The notes: generated from the sequence alone by a model not told the origin. A stretch of 64,000 bases of DNA from Lentisphaerae bacterium WC36 (GCA_020683205.1 CP085689.1:2412230-2476229), one strand, 5' to 3'; positions 44,876-54,722 are shown, counted from the first letter of the stretch. Program-made: numbers and translations.

Positions 44876-45598
44876 TTAAGCATCTTGACGCGTATCAGCT
44901 ATTTGAATTTCTCGTAAATTCACTCCTTGCGGCATTTCATAGGCAAACTTAACTGTTTTGGCAATATCATTGGCAGTTATTGAACCAACTCCGGTTGTTT
45001 CAATCCATACTTTATAATTTGCTTTAATTTCATCACTAGTTGTATGACTCAATAGCTCAGTATTTACTGCGCCTGGACAAATTCGTATTACTCTTACGTT
45101 ATGTTCGGCTAATTCTCCACGAGCAGTTTCAGATAAACCTATAACCCCATATTTTGTCGCACAATATGCAGCGTGTAACGGAAATGGTTTAACTCCAGCA
45201 ATTGAAGCGATATTAACAATAGTTCCACATTTTCTTTGCTTCATATCCTCCATGACTATTTTCATTCCATTCATTACCCCCATGACATTAACATCTAACA
45301 TCGTTTGCCACTGTTGCGGATCTTGAGATGCAATATTTCCCAAAAACATAACGCCTGCATTATTAATAATTAAATCTGTTTTACCATAAAGTTCTTCTGC
45401 TTTTCGAACTGATTTTTCAAATGCTTCATAATTAGTTACATCAACTTTTTCACATATGGTATTTGCCAAGTTCAATTCTTCAAGCAATTCAACACGCCTA
45501 GCCAAAAGCAGCAATGGATAACCACCCTTACTGAACTCTAACGCTAAAGCTTTTCCAAAACCAGAGCTAGCACCTGTAATAACAACTAATTTTTTCAT
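44876..45598 (-). CDS. Short-chain dehydrogenase/reductase (classical SDR)
   Basis: 240 residues. It has the NAD(P)-binding TGASSGFGKALA (residues 8-19), the NNAG motif at about 80, active-site Ser in NIASIAG, and YCATK (YxxxK) carrying the catalytic Tyr and Lys. Arg33-Arg34 after the second strand favours NADP(H). The closest general type is the YdfG/serine 3-dehydrogenase-like group of oxidoreductases; substrate unknown. It lies 61 bases downstream of the flavoprotein gene, so the two are probably one unit. AAGGA precedes the start. Confidence 0.85.
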   Translation of the reverse strand: MKKLVVITGASSGFGKALALEFSKGGYPLLLLARRVELLEELNLANTICEKVDVTNYEAFEKSVRKAEELYGKTDLIINNAGVMFLGNIASQDPQQWQTMLDVNVMGVMNGMKIVMEDMKQRKCGTIVNIASIAGVKPFPLHAAYCATKYGVIGLSETARGELAEHNVRVIRICPGAVNTELLSHTTSDEIKANYKVWIETTGVGSITANDIAKTVKFAYEMPQGVNLREIQIADTRQDA

Positions 45599-45659
45599 GA
45601 TTTATTTTCCTTTATTTTAACGAAATCAACGTTTTTCAAAGATGCTCATTAATAAATTT

Positions 45660-46211
45660 TCAAATAAATGATTCATCTAAACATGCAATAAAACTATTAA
45701 TTACATTATCTTTTTGAGCGATTTCTTGTGCTTCATATGCTGTAGCATTAAAATTAAATAAATATTCCCAGTTCAAATATTTGCATATACACTCAAATTG
45801 TTGGTCAATAATTCTATACTGTGGATCATCTAACTCAGCTCCTCCAACTGTAATCAAAGCTAACTTTTTCTCTGTTTTTTGAAACAGATCAACTTTTGAA
45901 TAAAATTTATCAATAAATAATTTTAATTGAGCGGAAACAGCCCACCAGTAAACAGGAGTTGCAATTATTAAAATTTCAGCATTTGTAACTTTATTCATCA
46001 AAAGGTTAGTATCATCAGTATGAACACAATTATTTCTGTTATCAACATGGCAAGCATCACAATGTGTACATGCACTTTGTTGCATCTTTTGCAAAATTAC
46101 TTCATCTAGTTCATAGTTATTTGATAACTTTTCCTTTGCAATAGATAGCAAAAAACTATTATTCCCCTCTTTTCGTGGGCTGCCATTAATTAACAATACT
46201 TTTATGGTCAT
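45660..46211 (-). CDS. NADPH-dependent FMN reductase-like flavoprotein with Cys cluster
   Basis: 183 residues with a flavodoxin-like fold. LINGSPRKEGNNSFLL is the FMN phosphate loop and IIATPVYWWAVSAQLKLFIDKF the second flavin-binding segment. Between them, ACTHCDACHVDNRNNCVH has the C-x2-C-x2-C-x6-7-C pattern of iron-sulfur flavoprotein-type NAD(P)H oxidoreductases, often involved in redox stress or quinone/chromate reduction. GGAG precedes the ATG. It is divergent from the CopY/BlaI-like repressor gene and probably co-transcribed with the SDR gene, so the pair may be controlled by that repressor. Confidence 0.85.
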   Translation of the reverse strand: MTIKVLLINGSPRKEGNNSFLLSIAKEKLSNNYELDEVILQKMQQSACTHCDACHVDNRNNCVHTDDTNLLMNKVTNAEILIIATPVYWWAVSAQLKLFIDKFYSKVDLFQKTEKKLALITVGGAELDDPQYRIIDQQFECICKYLNWEYLFNFNATAYEAQEIAQKDNVINSFIACLDESFI

Positions 46212-46319
46212 AATTTACTCCAAATTTATTCTTGTTTATGACTATAGCTTGTTAGCTATTTTTATGCAAATTGTACTGAATTTTAAACTCAAAAACAAAA
46301 AATATCTAAAAAAATAATA

Positions 46320-46355
46320 TTTACATTTGTAAACATTTACATTTGTAACTATATT
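46320..46355 (+). promoter_or_regulatory. Promoter overlapped by two CopY/BlaI-type operators
   Basis: Two identical palindromes, TTACATTTGTAA, lie at 46321-46332 and 46337-46348, centres 16 bases apart. Each contains TACATTTGTA, which matches the TACAnnTGTA box of CopY-type repressors. They overlap a predicted promoter: -35 TTGTAA (46327-46332), 17-base spacer, -10 TATATT (46350-46355). This fits autorepression by the gene that follows, and perhaps control of the divergent flavoprotein gene. Confidence 0.7.
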
Positions 46356-46402
46356 AAAACCAAGGGGGGGAGCTTTTTACACATTACCAATGGAATAAAA
46401 TT

Positions 46403-46792
46403 ATGAATGACAAAAAACAAAAGTTGACACCATCTGAACTAAGAATAATGAAAGCTCTTTGGCAAAGAAATGAACAATCATTAGGTGAGATTTTAGAAAA
46501 AGTAAATTTTTTAGCAAACAAAAGTTTTAGTCGCTCAACAATCAATATGCAACTCATAAGGTTATTGAAAAAGGGCTGGATACAACAAATTAAAAAAGGT
46601 AATCGCTTATTTTATTCTCCAACGGTAGCTGAAAATGACGCTAGCTATAATATTATTAATGATATAAAAAAACGTGTTTTTGGAGGTTCATGTGTTGATC
46701 TAGTAAAATCATTACTAAATAATGATGAACAAATTTCTAAAGAAGATGTTCAGCAAATTAAAGAAATGATTGAAAATTTCAAGGAGAAATGA
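46403..46792 (+). CDS. BlaI/MecI/CopY-family transcriptional repressor
   Basis: 129 residues. The N-terminal winged helix matches the family: LTPSELRIMKALWQRNEQSLGEIL, FSRSTINMQLIRLLKKGWIQQIKKGNRLFYSP. The C-terminal dimerisation segment ends GGSCVDLVKSLLNN...ISKEDVQQIKEMI, as in BlaI and CopY. CopY's Cu-binding CxCxxxxCxC tail is absent; one Cys remains. In BlaI/MecI systems an M56 sensor protease gene follows, but none is present here; AAGGAG then ATGATATAA directly after the stop looks like a dead start. The family's DNA boxes lie in its own promoter. Confidence 0.85.
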   Translation: MNDKKQKLTPSELRIMKALWQRNEQSLGEILEKVNFLANKSFSRSTINMQLIRLLKKGWIQQIKKGNRLFYSPTVAENDASYNIINDIKKRVFGGSCVDLVKSLLNNDEQISKEDVQQIKEMIENFKEK

Positions 46793-46945
46793 TATAAAAC
46801 CATTTTTAATATCACCTTAAAATCTAATAATTAATGTATTATAATCTCTTTATTTTATTACAAAGTCTTTTTACCTTAAATGTTCCACAAAAAAATCATT
46901 TTTCATCCACAATGTTTTCTAAAATCACCATATAAACATTTATTA

Positions 46946-47473
46946 TTATAATTGAGGTTTTGTTTTATTCCCCTCTAAATCTATAATAAAATAAGATCCA
47001 TCGATGCCATATTTCTTTTCAATAGATTCACAGAATTTACCTAATTTTTTATTATAAAATCGTTTTGAAGCTTCATGCTTATTTATATAAAATTCGTCAT
47101 CTGAAGTCCATATAATTTCTATTTTATCTCCATTCTTCATATACACAAAAATCGAATCAAGGCTTAAACTTGGAATACGTATATTCCATTTAAAAAATGA
47201 TTCAGCATTAGAGTGTCGCAATAATTTTAATATTTTATCAGCATCACTTTTAGATATTTTCTTTTTGACAGTTTCATAGCTTGCTTTTGATACTCTTTCA
47301 TCATAGCATTTATAATCAGAAACCCAAACCATCTCGGCTGATTCAAGTTTATTTAATTTTCTTAAATAGTAAGTTGAACCTTTTCTAGTGTTAATAAACC
47401 ACATTTGATAAACAAAAATTGTCATAACAATAATTCCAACTGTTACAAAAAATATTTTCTTTATTCTTTTCAT
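46946..47473 (-). CDS. Membrane-anchored protein of unknown function
   Basis: 175 residues: a basic N-terminus and one transmembrane helix (residues 8-26) as anchor, then a soluble extracytoplasmic domain rich in Lys, Tyr and Ser. No motif is recognised. AAGGA precedes the ATG at good spacing. It may pair with the lipoprotein gene upstream (128-base gap). Confidence 0.6.
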   Translation of the reverse strand: MKRIKKIFFVTVGIIVMTIFVYQMWFINTRKGSTYYLRKLNKLESAEMVWVSDYKCYDERVSKASYETVKKKISKSDADKILKLLRHSNAESFFKWNIRIPSLSLDSIFVYMKNGDKIEIIWTSDDEFYINKHEASKRFYNKKLGKFCESIEKKYGIDGSYFIIDLEGNKTKPQL

Positions 47474-47601
47474 TATTTTCCTTCTGAATAAACGTCCACT
47501 ACTTAGCTTATGCTCATAAAGTATAATATTACCTTCTTAATCTATTTACAAACAAGATACTGTCATTAGCTTTGAACAATTAAAACATCAATTAATTTAC
47601 T

Positions 47602-48060
47602 TCAATCAAGAGTAAGTATTCTAATATTTTTTATATTTTTCAAAGTTAATTTATAATTTTCCCCTTCTTCATCGCAATCTTCTAAAAGCAAATAGGTATT
47701 TGAATTCGAGTTTTTTTGTTTAGTGTATTCGCCTAAATCTACTCTTCTATTATTGACGTACAAACTAAGAACAAAATTGATATCATTATACTTCATCTGA
47801 TCATGCATTAGCCATAAAAAGTAAATTTCTTCTTTTTCACTTTTTGCATTGTTAATTTCATTTATTAATGTTTTTTTATCTAGCCAACTTTTTTTTTCTT
47901 CTGCTAACCATTCTTTAAATGATATTTTACTGGCATAAATAATGTCTTTCCCATCGTTATTTTTTTGATATTTAATCTCTTTTTTAGTTTGACAAGAAAC
48001 TTGTAATAATAAACTTATAAACATAGTAAAGTGATAAATTTTATTTTTCTTTATTAACAT
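47602..48060 (-). CDS. Predicted lipoprotein of unknown function
   Basis: 152 residues with signal segment MLIKKNKIYHFTMFISLLLQ and lipobox LQVSC (Cys23). GAGG lies upstream of the ATG. The mature part is charged and includes a helix-like SFKEWLAEEKKSWLDKKTLI and a C-terminal beta-rich part (SNTYLLLEDCDEEGENYKLT). No family recognised. Confidence 0.6.
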   Translation of the reverse strand: MLIKKNKIYHFTMFISLLLQVSCQTKKEIKYQKNNDGKDIIYASKISFKEWLAEEKKSWLDKKTLINEINNAKSEKEEIYFLWLMHDQMKYNDINFVLSLYVNNRRVDLGEYTKQKNSNSNTYLLLEDCDEEGENYKLTLKNIKNIRILTLD

Positions 48061-48599
48061 CCTTTACCTCAATATTTATTGGTTTCAAACTCACAAGTCT
48101 CATCATCAATATTTTCTGAAACCCATTTTATCAATGTTATTTATTAAATCATTTCTCAGAAAGCCATTAAGATTGAACCTACGTTGTTTTTGGGTTGAGT
48201 TGCGTCTGAGTCACCTACCTGTACTTAAGTCATACTAATTATAATAGCATAAATTTATTTCTAAATCAAAGTTTTCGTTTCTGAATTTAAATAGCTACTT
48301 CATCACTTAACATCACAAATAGTAAATAGTCATAAATTATTGACTTTAGTTACACTTTCATCAACCTGTCGTCGACCATATAATAACTTGTGCTTATGTC
48401 ACTTCTTATTAAATGAATTTTGAAATTTGTCATTAATAGTTATTTCTATCAACTTGACGCATATATTTTTGTAGTGAAACAAAATTATAAAAATTTTTTG
48501 AAAGAATTCTATGTTATTGTTAAAGCATTCGCTTAGAATATTTAGATAAAATACAAAATCTTTTAAAAGTTCTTAAATTGGGCTTCATAGGTTTGTATT
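48061..48599. other. Long intergenic region before the polysaccharide cluster
   Basis: About 540 bases with no reading frame showing coding sense. It is somewhat less AT-biased around 48180-48230 but holds no tRNA, attachment site or repeat that I can recognise. It marks the boundary between mixed accessory genes and the polysaccharide cluster. Confidence 0.5.
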
Positions 48600-48627
48600 T
48601 TGATAAAAAATAGTCTATTTTTATAAT
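48600..48627 (+). promoter_or_regulatory. Strong predicted sigma-70 promoter of the rml operon
   Basis: TTGATA (48600-48605), a 16-base spacer and a perfect TATAAT (48622-48627), 39 bases upstream of rmlB. It probably drives the whole first polysaccharide operon to 56091. Confidence 0.6.
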
Positions 48628-48665
48628 GCTAAAAAAATTTATAGAATAACGTAAGGATTTTAATT

Positions 48666-49739
48666 TTGAAATTAAATATACTAATTACAGGTGGTGCGGG
48701 GTTTATTGGTTCGGCGTTAGTGCGGGAAATTATTAATAACACAGAGCATAATGTGTTAAATGTTGATAAATTAACATATGCGGGAAACTTAGAATCGTTG
48801 ACTTCAATTGAAAATAATGATCGCTATAGTTTTTCGCAAACTGATATTTGTGATAAAGATGGAATTGAAAATTTATTTAATAGTTTTAAGCCAAACATTA
48901 TCATGCATTTAGCCGCTGAATCACATGTAGACCGTTCAATTGATGGTCCAGGTGAATTCATCACAACCAATGTAAATGGCACTTATAATATGCTTGAATG
49001 TGCTCGCAAATATTTTAATTCATTATCCGAAGTAGAGCAAAAAGAGTTCCGTTTTCACCACATTTCAACGGATGAAGTTTATGGCGATTTGGCGGAAAAT
49101 TCTGATCCTAATGCATTATTTACTGAAGACACACCCTATGACCCTAGTTCTCCGTATTCTGCATCTAAAGCTGCGAGCGACCATTTAGTTCGTGCATGGG
49201 AACGCACATTCAATTTACCAACTATTGTGACAAATTGTTCAAATAATTATGGACCATTTCATTTTCCTGAAAAATTAATTCCGCTGATGATTCTTAATGC
49301 GTTGGAGTTAAAGCCGTTGCCAGTTTATGGGGATGGCGGTCAAGTACGTGATTGGTTATTTGTTGAAGATCATGCTCGAGCGTTATTTAAAGTTGTTACT
49401 GAGGGTAAAGTTGGTGAAACTTACAATATTGGCGGGCACAACGAAAAGAAAAATATTGAAGTTGTTAAAACAATTTGTGCAATTTTAGATGATTTACAAC
49501 CACGAATTGACGGTAAAAAATATCAAGAATTAATCACTTATGTAACGGATCGCCCTGGACATGATCTGCGTTATGCTATTGATGCAACCAAAATCAAAAA
49601 TGAATTAGGTTGGGTGCCCGCTGAAACATTTGAAAGTGGCATTTTAAAAACCGTTCAATGGTATTTAGACAATAAAGATTCATGGTGTAAACACGTTCAA
49701 GAAGGGACTTATAGCCGTGAACGTTTAGGTCATTCGTAA
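48666..49739 (+). CDS. rmlB: dTDP-glucose 4,6-dehydratase
   Basis: 357 residues from a TTG start with AAGGA upstream. RmlB converts dTDP-glucose to dTDP-4-keto-6-deoxyglucose. Extended SDR features: NAD site [30 protein letters not shown], catalytic STDEVYG (Asp-Glu pair) and [11 protein letters not shown] (YxxxK), [17 protein letters not shown] and a C-terminal [16 protein letters not shown]. The product feeds RmlC and, by inference, the VioA-like transaminase of the next operon. First gene of the operon. Confidence 0.96.
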   Translation: MKLNILITGGAGFIGSALVREIINNTEHNVLNVDKLTYAGNLESLTSIENNDRYSFSQTDICDKDGIENLFNSFKPNIIMHLAAESHVDRSIDGPGEFITTNVNGTYNMLECARKYFNSLSEVEQKEFRFHHISTDEVYGDLAENSDPNALFTEDTPYDPSSPYSASKAASDHLVRAWERTFNLPTIVTNCSNNYGPFHFPEKLIPLMILNALELKPLPVYGDGGQVRDWLFVEDHARALFKVVTEGKVGETYNIGGHNEKKNIEVVKTICAILDDLQPRIDGKKYQELITYVTDRPGHDLRYAIDATKIKNELGWVPAETFESGILKTVQWYLDNKDSWCKHVQEGTYSRERLGHS

Positions 49740-49835
49740 TAATTTAGAGCACTTTAAGAGTGTTACAAAACTAATTGCTTAAGGCATTGATGTAGTATTG
49801 CGATGCAGAGCCAACGACATAATGAGGAACAATCA

Positions 49836-50711
49836 ATGAGAGGTATCGTTTTAGCTGGAGGAAGTGGAACTCGCTTATATCCTATTACTGAAGGAGTATC
49901 AAAACAATTATTACCAGTTTATGATAAACCGATGATTTATTACCCGATTTCAGTTTTAATGTTAGCAGGAATCAGAGAGATTTTAATTATAACAACACCA
50001 GAAGACCAAGCAGGATTCAAACGTATGCTTGGCGACGGGTCTAAGTTTGGTATAGAGTTAAGTTATGCGGTACAACCAGAGCCGAAAGGATTAGCTCAAG
50101 CGTTTACAATTGGTGAAGAATTTATTGGCGATAAACGTGTTGCATTAGTTTTGGGAGACAACATTTTTTATGGAGCTAATTTTCAAGAAATGTTTGTTAA
50201 CGCGGTGAAAAGAAATGAGGGGGCTACGGTCTTCGGCTACTGGGTTAATAATCCCGAAGCGTTTGGGGTAGCTGAGTTTGACAAAGATAACAATGTTATT
50301 TCGATTGAAGAGAAACCGACCGAACCAAAATCAAACTACGCAGTGACAGGGCTTTATTTTTATGATAATAAAGTTATCGAAATTGCTAAAAATATTAAAC
50401 CGTCACCACGCGGTGAATATGAAATTACCGACGTAAATAAGGCATATTTAGCTGAGGATAATTTACAGGTTGTAAAGTTAGGGCGTGGCTGTGCATGGTT
50501 AGATACTGGGACGCATGATTCATTACATGAGGCGGCTAGTTTTGTGCGAACGATAGAGAAGCGTCAAGGCTTAAAAGTGGCTTGTTTAGAAGAGATTGCA
50601 CTGGAAAATGGCTGGTTGTCAAAGGAAATAATTCTTAAACGTGCAGAGGTAATGAAAAATAATAATTATGGTGGTTACCTGAAAAAGATGGTAAATTTCC
50701 ATCAGGATTAA
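49836..50711 (+). CDS. rmlA: Glucose-1-phosphate thymidylyltransferase
   Basis: 291 residues from the ATG at 49836, where GAGGAAC lies upstream; the in-frame ATG at 49803 adds 11 non-conserved residues. RmlA makes dTDP-glucose from glucose-1-phosphate and dTTP. The signature [39 protein letters not shown] (metal Asp), the EEKP segment, and the C-terminal [15 protein letters not shown] are intact. Second gene of the operon, 96 bases after rmlB. Confidence 0.96.
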   Translation: MRGIVLAGGSGTRLYPITEGVSKQLLPVYDKPMIYYPISVLMLAGIREILIITTPEDQAGFKRMLGDGSKFGIELSYAVQPEPKGLAQAFTIGEEFIGDKRVALVLGDNIFYGANFQEMFVNAVKRNEGATVFGYWVNNPEAFGVAEFDKDNNVISIEEKPTEPKSNYAVTGLYFYDNKVIEIAKNIKPSPRGEYEITDVNKAYLAEDNLQVVKLGRGCAWLDTGTHDSLHEAASFVRTIEKRQGLKVACLEEIALENGWLSKEIILKRAEVMKNNNYGGYLKKMVNFHQD

Positions 50712-50728
50712 ATATTAGGAAGTAAAGA

Positions 50729-51298
50729 GTGTTAAAGGTTACGAAGACAAAATTAGATGAAGTTTTAATCGTTGAACCAAAAGTTTTTGGCGATAGTCGT
50801 GGATATTTTTTTGAAAGTTATAATAAGGAACGATTTCAAGAGGCTGGCATTGAAGCAGATTTTATTCAAGATAATGAATCATTTTCAAGTTATGGAGTTC
50901 TAAGAGGGCTTCATTTTCAAAAAATGCCATACACGCAAGCAAAGTTGGTGCGTGTTATTCAAGGAGAAGTTTTAGATGTAGCCGTCGATATTCGTGAAGG
51001 CTCTCCGACTTATGGCGAACATGTTGCAGTGAAGTTATCGGCTGAAAATAAACGTCAATTGTATGTGCCACGAGGTTTTGCTCATGGTTTTGCGGTTTTA
51101 AGTGAAGAGGTTATTTTTGCCTATAAGTGCGATAATTATTATCACCCAGAAGCTGATGGAGGAATTAAGTTTGATGATGAATCATTAAATATAGATTGGT
51201 TGATTCCAGCTAAAAAGATGATTTTGTCAGAAAAAGATAAGATTCAACCACTTTTAAAAGATGTATCAGTGTTTAATATTAATGATGAATTGTCGTAA
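50729..51298 (+). CDS. rmlC: dTDP-4-dehydrorhamnose 3,5-epimerase
   Basis: 189 residues from a GTG preceded by AGGAAG. RmlC epimerises dTDP-4-keto-6-deoxyglucose at C3 and C5. It is a cupin with FGDSRGYFFESYN, catalytic His in LRGLHFQ, AKLVRVIQGEVLDVAVDIR with the Asp partner, PRGFAHGF, and YKCDNYYHPEADGGIKFDD. The next pathway enzyme, RmlD, is not in the window. Confidence 0.95.
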   Translation: MLKVTKTKLDEVLIVEPKVFGDSRGYFFESYNKERFQEAGIEADFIQDNESFSSYGVLRGLHFQKMPYTQAKLVRVIQGEVLDVAVDIREGSPTYGEHVAVKLSAENKRQLYVPRGFAHGFAVLSEEVIFAYKCDNYYHPEADGGIKFDDESLNIDWLIPAKKMILSEKDKIQPLLKDVSVFNINDELS

Positions 51299-51322
51299 AA
51301 TCAACAATAAAGGAATCTTTTT

Positions 51323-52228
51323 ATGATTGATATTTTATTAGCGACATATAATTCAAAACAATTTTTAAACGAGCAAATAGATTCAATAATTGCTCAGGAT
51401 TATACAAATTGGCGCTTAATTGTTCGTGACGCAGGTTCAAGTGATAATACAATTAATATTTTGCAAAAATATCAGCAAAAATTAGGAACTGAAAAATTTA
51501 TTATTATAAATAATAATAAACCAAGTTCTTCACTTGAAAATTTTTGTGAATTATTAAAATATAGCGATAGCGAATATATCATGTTTTGCGACCATGATGA
51601 CGTATGGTTACCAAATAAAATTTCATTATCATTACATCATCTTCAAAAAATTAAGAATCAAAAGCAACCTTTAATAGTTTTTAGTGACAAAAAAGTTGTT
51701 GATGAAAATTTAAATTTATTGAATAAATCATTTTTTCGTTATTCAAAATTAAATCCTTACAAATTGGGGTTGAACAACCTCATTACTCAAAATGTAGCTT
51801 CAGGATGCACCATGTTATTTAATAACGCATTACTCAAAATAATAGATATTGATGTAATGAAAAAATGTGCAGTTATGCATGATCACTGGTTGATGCTGGT
51901 TGCAAAGTTATTTGGGGAAATTAGTTATTTAAATCAACCAACGATTTTGTATCGTCAGCATAAAAAAAATGTTCTCGGGGCACCTAGTTTTATGACAAAA
52001 TTAAAAAGGTATAAAAATTTTCATGATAGATTTAGAGAAAGCTGTAAACAGTGTCAGGGAATTTTGGATAACTATGGCGATAAAATTGATGGTAAAACAA
52101 CTATTATGCTAAAAAAATTTACTGATTTACCTAATTGTAATTTTTTTAGGAAGCGCTATATTATTCTGAAATATCGCTTTTTTAAACATGGACTTTTGCG
52201 AAACCTAGGAGTATTTTTTCTAATATGA
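51323..52228 (+). CDS. GT2 glycosyltransferase, probable rhamnosyltransferase
   Basis: 301 residues, GT-A fold. It has an N-terminal IDILLATYNSKQFLNEQI, the VRDAGSSDNT segment, and the metal-binding CDHDDVW motif. GCTMLFNNAL and the VMHDHWLMLVAKL motif near the C-terminus are typical of rhamnosyltransferase-like GT2 enzymes in O-antigen clusters. AAGGA precedes the ATG. Its stop overlaps the next start (ATGA), so the two glycosyltransferases are translationally coupled. Donor sugar unproven; dTDP-rhamnose fits the neighbouring genes. Confidence 0.82.
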   Translation: MIDILLATYNSKQFLNEQIDSIIAQDYTNWRLIVRDAGSSDNTINILQKYQQKLGTEKFIIINNNKPSSSLENFCELLKYSDSEYIMFCDHDDVWLPNKISLSLHHLQKIKNQKQPLIVFSDKKVVDENLNLLNKSFFRYSKLNPYKLGLNNLITQNVASGCTMLFNNALLKIIDIDVMKKCAVMHDHWLMLVAKLFGEISYLNQPTILYRQHKKNVLGAPSFMTKLKRYKNFHDRFRESCKQCQGILDNYGDKIDGKTTIMLKKFTDLPNCNFFRKRYIILKYRFFKHGLLRNLGVFFLI

Positions 52229-53076
52229 GTATGCCAATTGTAAATATCGTGATTCCAACATACAATGCTGGAGTACAATGGAAACTCGTTCTTGAAGGTT
52301 TGGCAAAACAATCATATCCAATCGAAAAAAAAATATTAATTGATACGTCCTCAGGTGATAATACTATTGCTTTAGCTGAGGAATATGGATTTGAAATAAC
52401 TAAAATTTCTAAACAAGAATTTAATCATGGTTTAACACGTAATCTGGGGTTAAATTTAACAACAAAGCAATGTGATTTAGTATTATTTATGACTCAAGAC
52501 GCGATATTAAATGATCATGATGCTATAAAAAAAATAGTCAAAGCCATAGATTCTAATAACAATATTGCTATGGCTTATGGAAGACAGATTCCTCGCGAAA
52601 ATGCAACGAAAATTGAAAAATTTGTGCGTTCATATAATTACCCTGCAAATTCAAAATTGAAAACTTTTAGTGATTCTGAGACTTTGGGGATTAAAACAGC
52701 TTTTTGTTCTAACAGTTTTGCATTATATTGCAAAGATAAGTTTTTAGAAATGGGTGGATTTAGAGGTACAAATTTTGGCGAAGATATGTTACTAGCGGCT
52801 GATTTTTTAATGAAAGGATGGGGCGTTTATTATTGTGCTGAAGCTGAAGTTGTGCATTCGCATAATAATAGTTTAAGCGAGGAATTTAAACGAAATCTTC
52901 ATATTGGAAAAATGCATAAAGAAAATAGTTGGCTAATAAATAAATTCGGCAAACCTCAATCTGAAGGGAAAAAATTATTAGCAAAAGCATTTAATGAACT
53001 TAGCTGGTGGGAGTTCTATAAATTTTTAATATATTGTACAGTCCGCTACTGTGGCTACAAGTTAGGGAACAAATGA
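52225..53076 (+). CDS. GT2 glycosyltransferase, RfbN-like rhamnosyltransferase
   Basis: 283 residues. It opens MPIVNIVIPTYNAGVQW, with IDTSSGDNT, and has FNHGLTRNLGL and FMTQDAILND (a DxD-like site). Both are characteristic of O-antigen rhamnosyltransferases of the RfbN/RfbF type. A C-terminal FGEDMLLAADFLMKGW segment holds the catalytic base region. It overlaps its upstream and downstream neighbours by 4 bases each (ATGA), indicating tight coupling in the operon. Substrate specificity is inferred from family resemblance and the rml genes. Confidence 0.83.
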   Translation: MSMPIVNIVIPTYNAGVQWKLVLEGLAKQSYPIEKKILIDTSSGDNTIALAEEYGFEITKISKQEFNHGLTRNLGLNLTTKQCDLVLFMTQDAILNDHDAIKKIVKAIDSNNNIAMAYGRQIPRENATKIEKFVRSYNYPANSKLKTFSDSETLGIKTAFCSNSFALYCKDKFLEMGGFRGTNFGEDMLLAADFLMKGWGVYYCAEAEVVHSHNNSLSEEFKRNLHIGKMHKENSWLINKFGKPQSEGKKLLAKAFNELSWWEFYKFLIYCTVRYCGYKLGNK

Positions 53077-54722
53077 AAAAAGAAAGAAAAATATTATGGT
53101 CACTTTTTGGTGCTTTTTTTCTATTATCAATAGTATTAAGTATTATCGACGTTATACCAGCTAGAGACGTTGCATTTCGTTATGCTCCAATGGCTGAAGC
53201 TTTTGCGCGTGGGGATTGGGATTTTGCTTTTCATCCACGCGTTCCAATGGCGTTGCCATTGATGGCGGGAATTGTCTGTTTTGTTTTTAAATGCAGTGGG
53301 TTTATGGCCTGCAAAATAATTAGTAGTTTATTTTATAGTTTAACAGTTTTTCCGATTTATGGAATCAGTATTAAAGTTTTTAAGAAAAATTACAACATCG
53401 CATTAACTTCTGTAATTTCAACTGGATTTTGCTCTCATTTAATTCGCTTGGGATATAGCGGGTTGCGTGACTCCTTAAAGGAATTTGCCATAATTTTAGC
53501 AGTTTATGGAATCGTCAAAATCTATCAAAATCGTGAAAAGCTTAGTGGATATATTTATGGTGCAGTAGGAATGGCATTATTAGTGACATGCCGAGTTGAT
53601 GCAGTTTTATTTGCTATTATTATCGGTTTAACCATGATGATATTTGATATTTTTGCTTCAAAACTACGTTTTCCATGGCGAACTATAATTGCAGCAGTAA
53701 CGTGTTTAGCAATTATTAGTCCTAACTTAATTTATAACTATCGAACAATAGGCTATCCTGTTTCCGAAGCTCGTCTTGCAGTTATTATGGATAAAGTTGT
53801 TCCTCAGATTTGTAATAAAAATGCGAAGTTAAGTTTACATCAAGCTACCAATGGAAAAAATGAAGAGAAAAAAGTTAACTCATCAATATCAGGAGTTCAA
53901 AAAAAAGTTTTATCTCAGCCTTTACATGATATCAAATCTGGAGGCGAAAATGATTTTGGAGAATATTTAAAAAATATTTTTACAGGTTGTTATCCATATT
54001 ATCTATTTTTAGCTTTAATAGTTATTGTCTATCGTATAAAAAGAAAACTGTGGACCAAAGAAGAAACTATTTTGTTGAGTGGTTGTGTGATTCATACTTT
54101 TGGAATTTTGGCGCAAATAAAAATTTTTCATAACCAATATTATGTTTCGCCAAGATATTTGCTGCCTGCTATGCCTTTGTATTTTGGATGGGTTGCGATT
54201 GGAGCTCTTTTTGTAATTAATTTTTTGCGTCAAATAGTTAATATTAAGCTAATTAAGTTCATTATTATAATAGGAATGTTTGGCTTGATTGCTGATGGAG
54301 CTGGACCACTTATCAAAAGTTATACTTCAAGTAAAAAATCGATGCGACGACAACATTCTCTTTTTGTGGCAAAAGTGATTACTGATGATTTTAAGCAACG
54401 TAATATCAGTAAATTTTATAAACCTAATTTAAATATATTCTCATATATAACTAATTATCAACCATTTATTTACAGTAATGATTTAAATACAATAAGTTAC
54501 TTATCTAAAGGCAATTGCGTAGGGTTAAAAAATATCTCTAATGCAGATTATATTGTTTATAGTTATCGAAAAAAATTAAAAGAACAAAATCATCCACAAA
54601 TTGAAGAAGATCAATTTAATGAATATGTTTTACTGAAAAAATTCTGCACTTATTCTCGCGGCAAAAAATATAGCTATGTGAGTAAAGTTTATTTTAATAA
54701 TTGGAGAAGTATTAATGAATAG
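53073..54722 (+). CDS. Polytopic membrane glycosyltransferase-like protein (GT-C fold)
   Basis: 549 residues from the ATG at 53073, which overlaps the previous stop (ATGA) and has AGGGA upstream; an earlier in-frame ATG at 53034 is unlikely. Around ten hydrophobic helices are visible. An acidic-aromatic loop after the first helix (IPARDVAFRYAPMAEAFARGDW) is in the place where GT-C enzymes of the ArnT/PMT type carry their catalytic Asp. A large periplasmic-type C-terminal part follows the last helix. Probably transfers a sugar from a polyprenyl-phosphate donor, or acts in glycan assembly; polymerase (Wzy) is an alternative. Confidence 0.65.
   Translation: MKKERKILWSLFGAFFLLSIVLSIIDVIPARDVAFRYAPMAEAFARGDWDFAFHPRVPMALPLMAGIVCFVFKCSGFMACKIISSLFYSLTVFPIYGISIKVFKKNYNIALTSVISTGFCSHLIRLGYSGLRDSLKEFAIILAVYGIVKIYQNREKLSGYIYGAVGMALLVTCRVDAVLFAIIIGLTMMIFDIFASKLRFPWRTIIAAVTCLAIISPNLIYNYRTIGYPVSEARLAVIMDKVVPQICNKNAKLSLHQATNGKNEEKKVNSSISGVQKKVLSQPLHDIKSGGENDFGEYLKNIFTGCYPYYLFLALIVIVYRIKRKLWTKEETILLSGCVIHTFGILAQIKIFHNQYYVSPRYLLPAMPLYFGWVAIGALFVINFLRQIVNIKLIKFIIIIGMFGLIADGAGPLIKSYTSSKKSMRRQHSLFVAKVITDDFKQRNISKFYKPNLNIFSYITNYQPFIYSNDLNTISYLSKGNCVGLKNISNADYIVYSYRKKLKEQNHPQIEEDQFNEYVLLKKFCTYSRGKKYSYVSKVYFNNWRSINE

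Noticed and set aside
46364-46370. G7 run before the CopY/BlaI-like gene as a phase-variation tract
   Set aside because: It lies outside the coding region and away from the predicted -10/-35 spacer. It could alter the leader, but nothing else supports slippage control.
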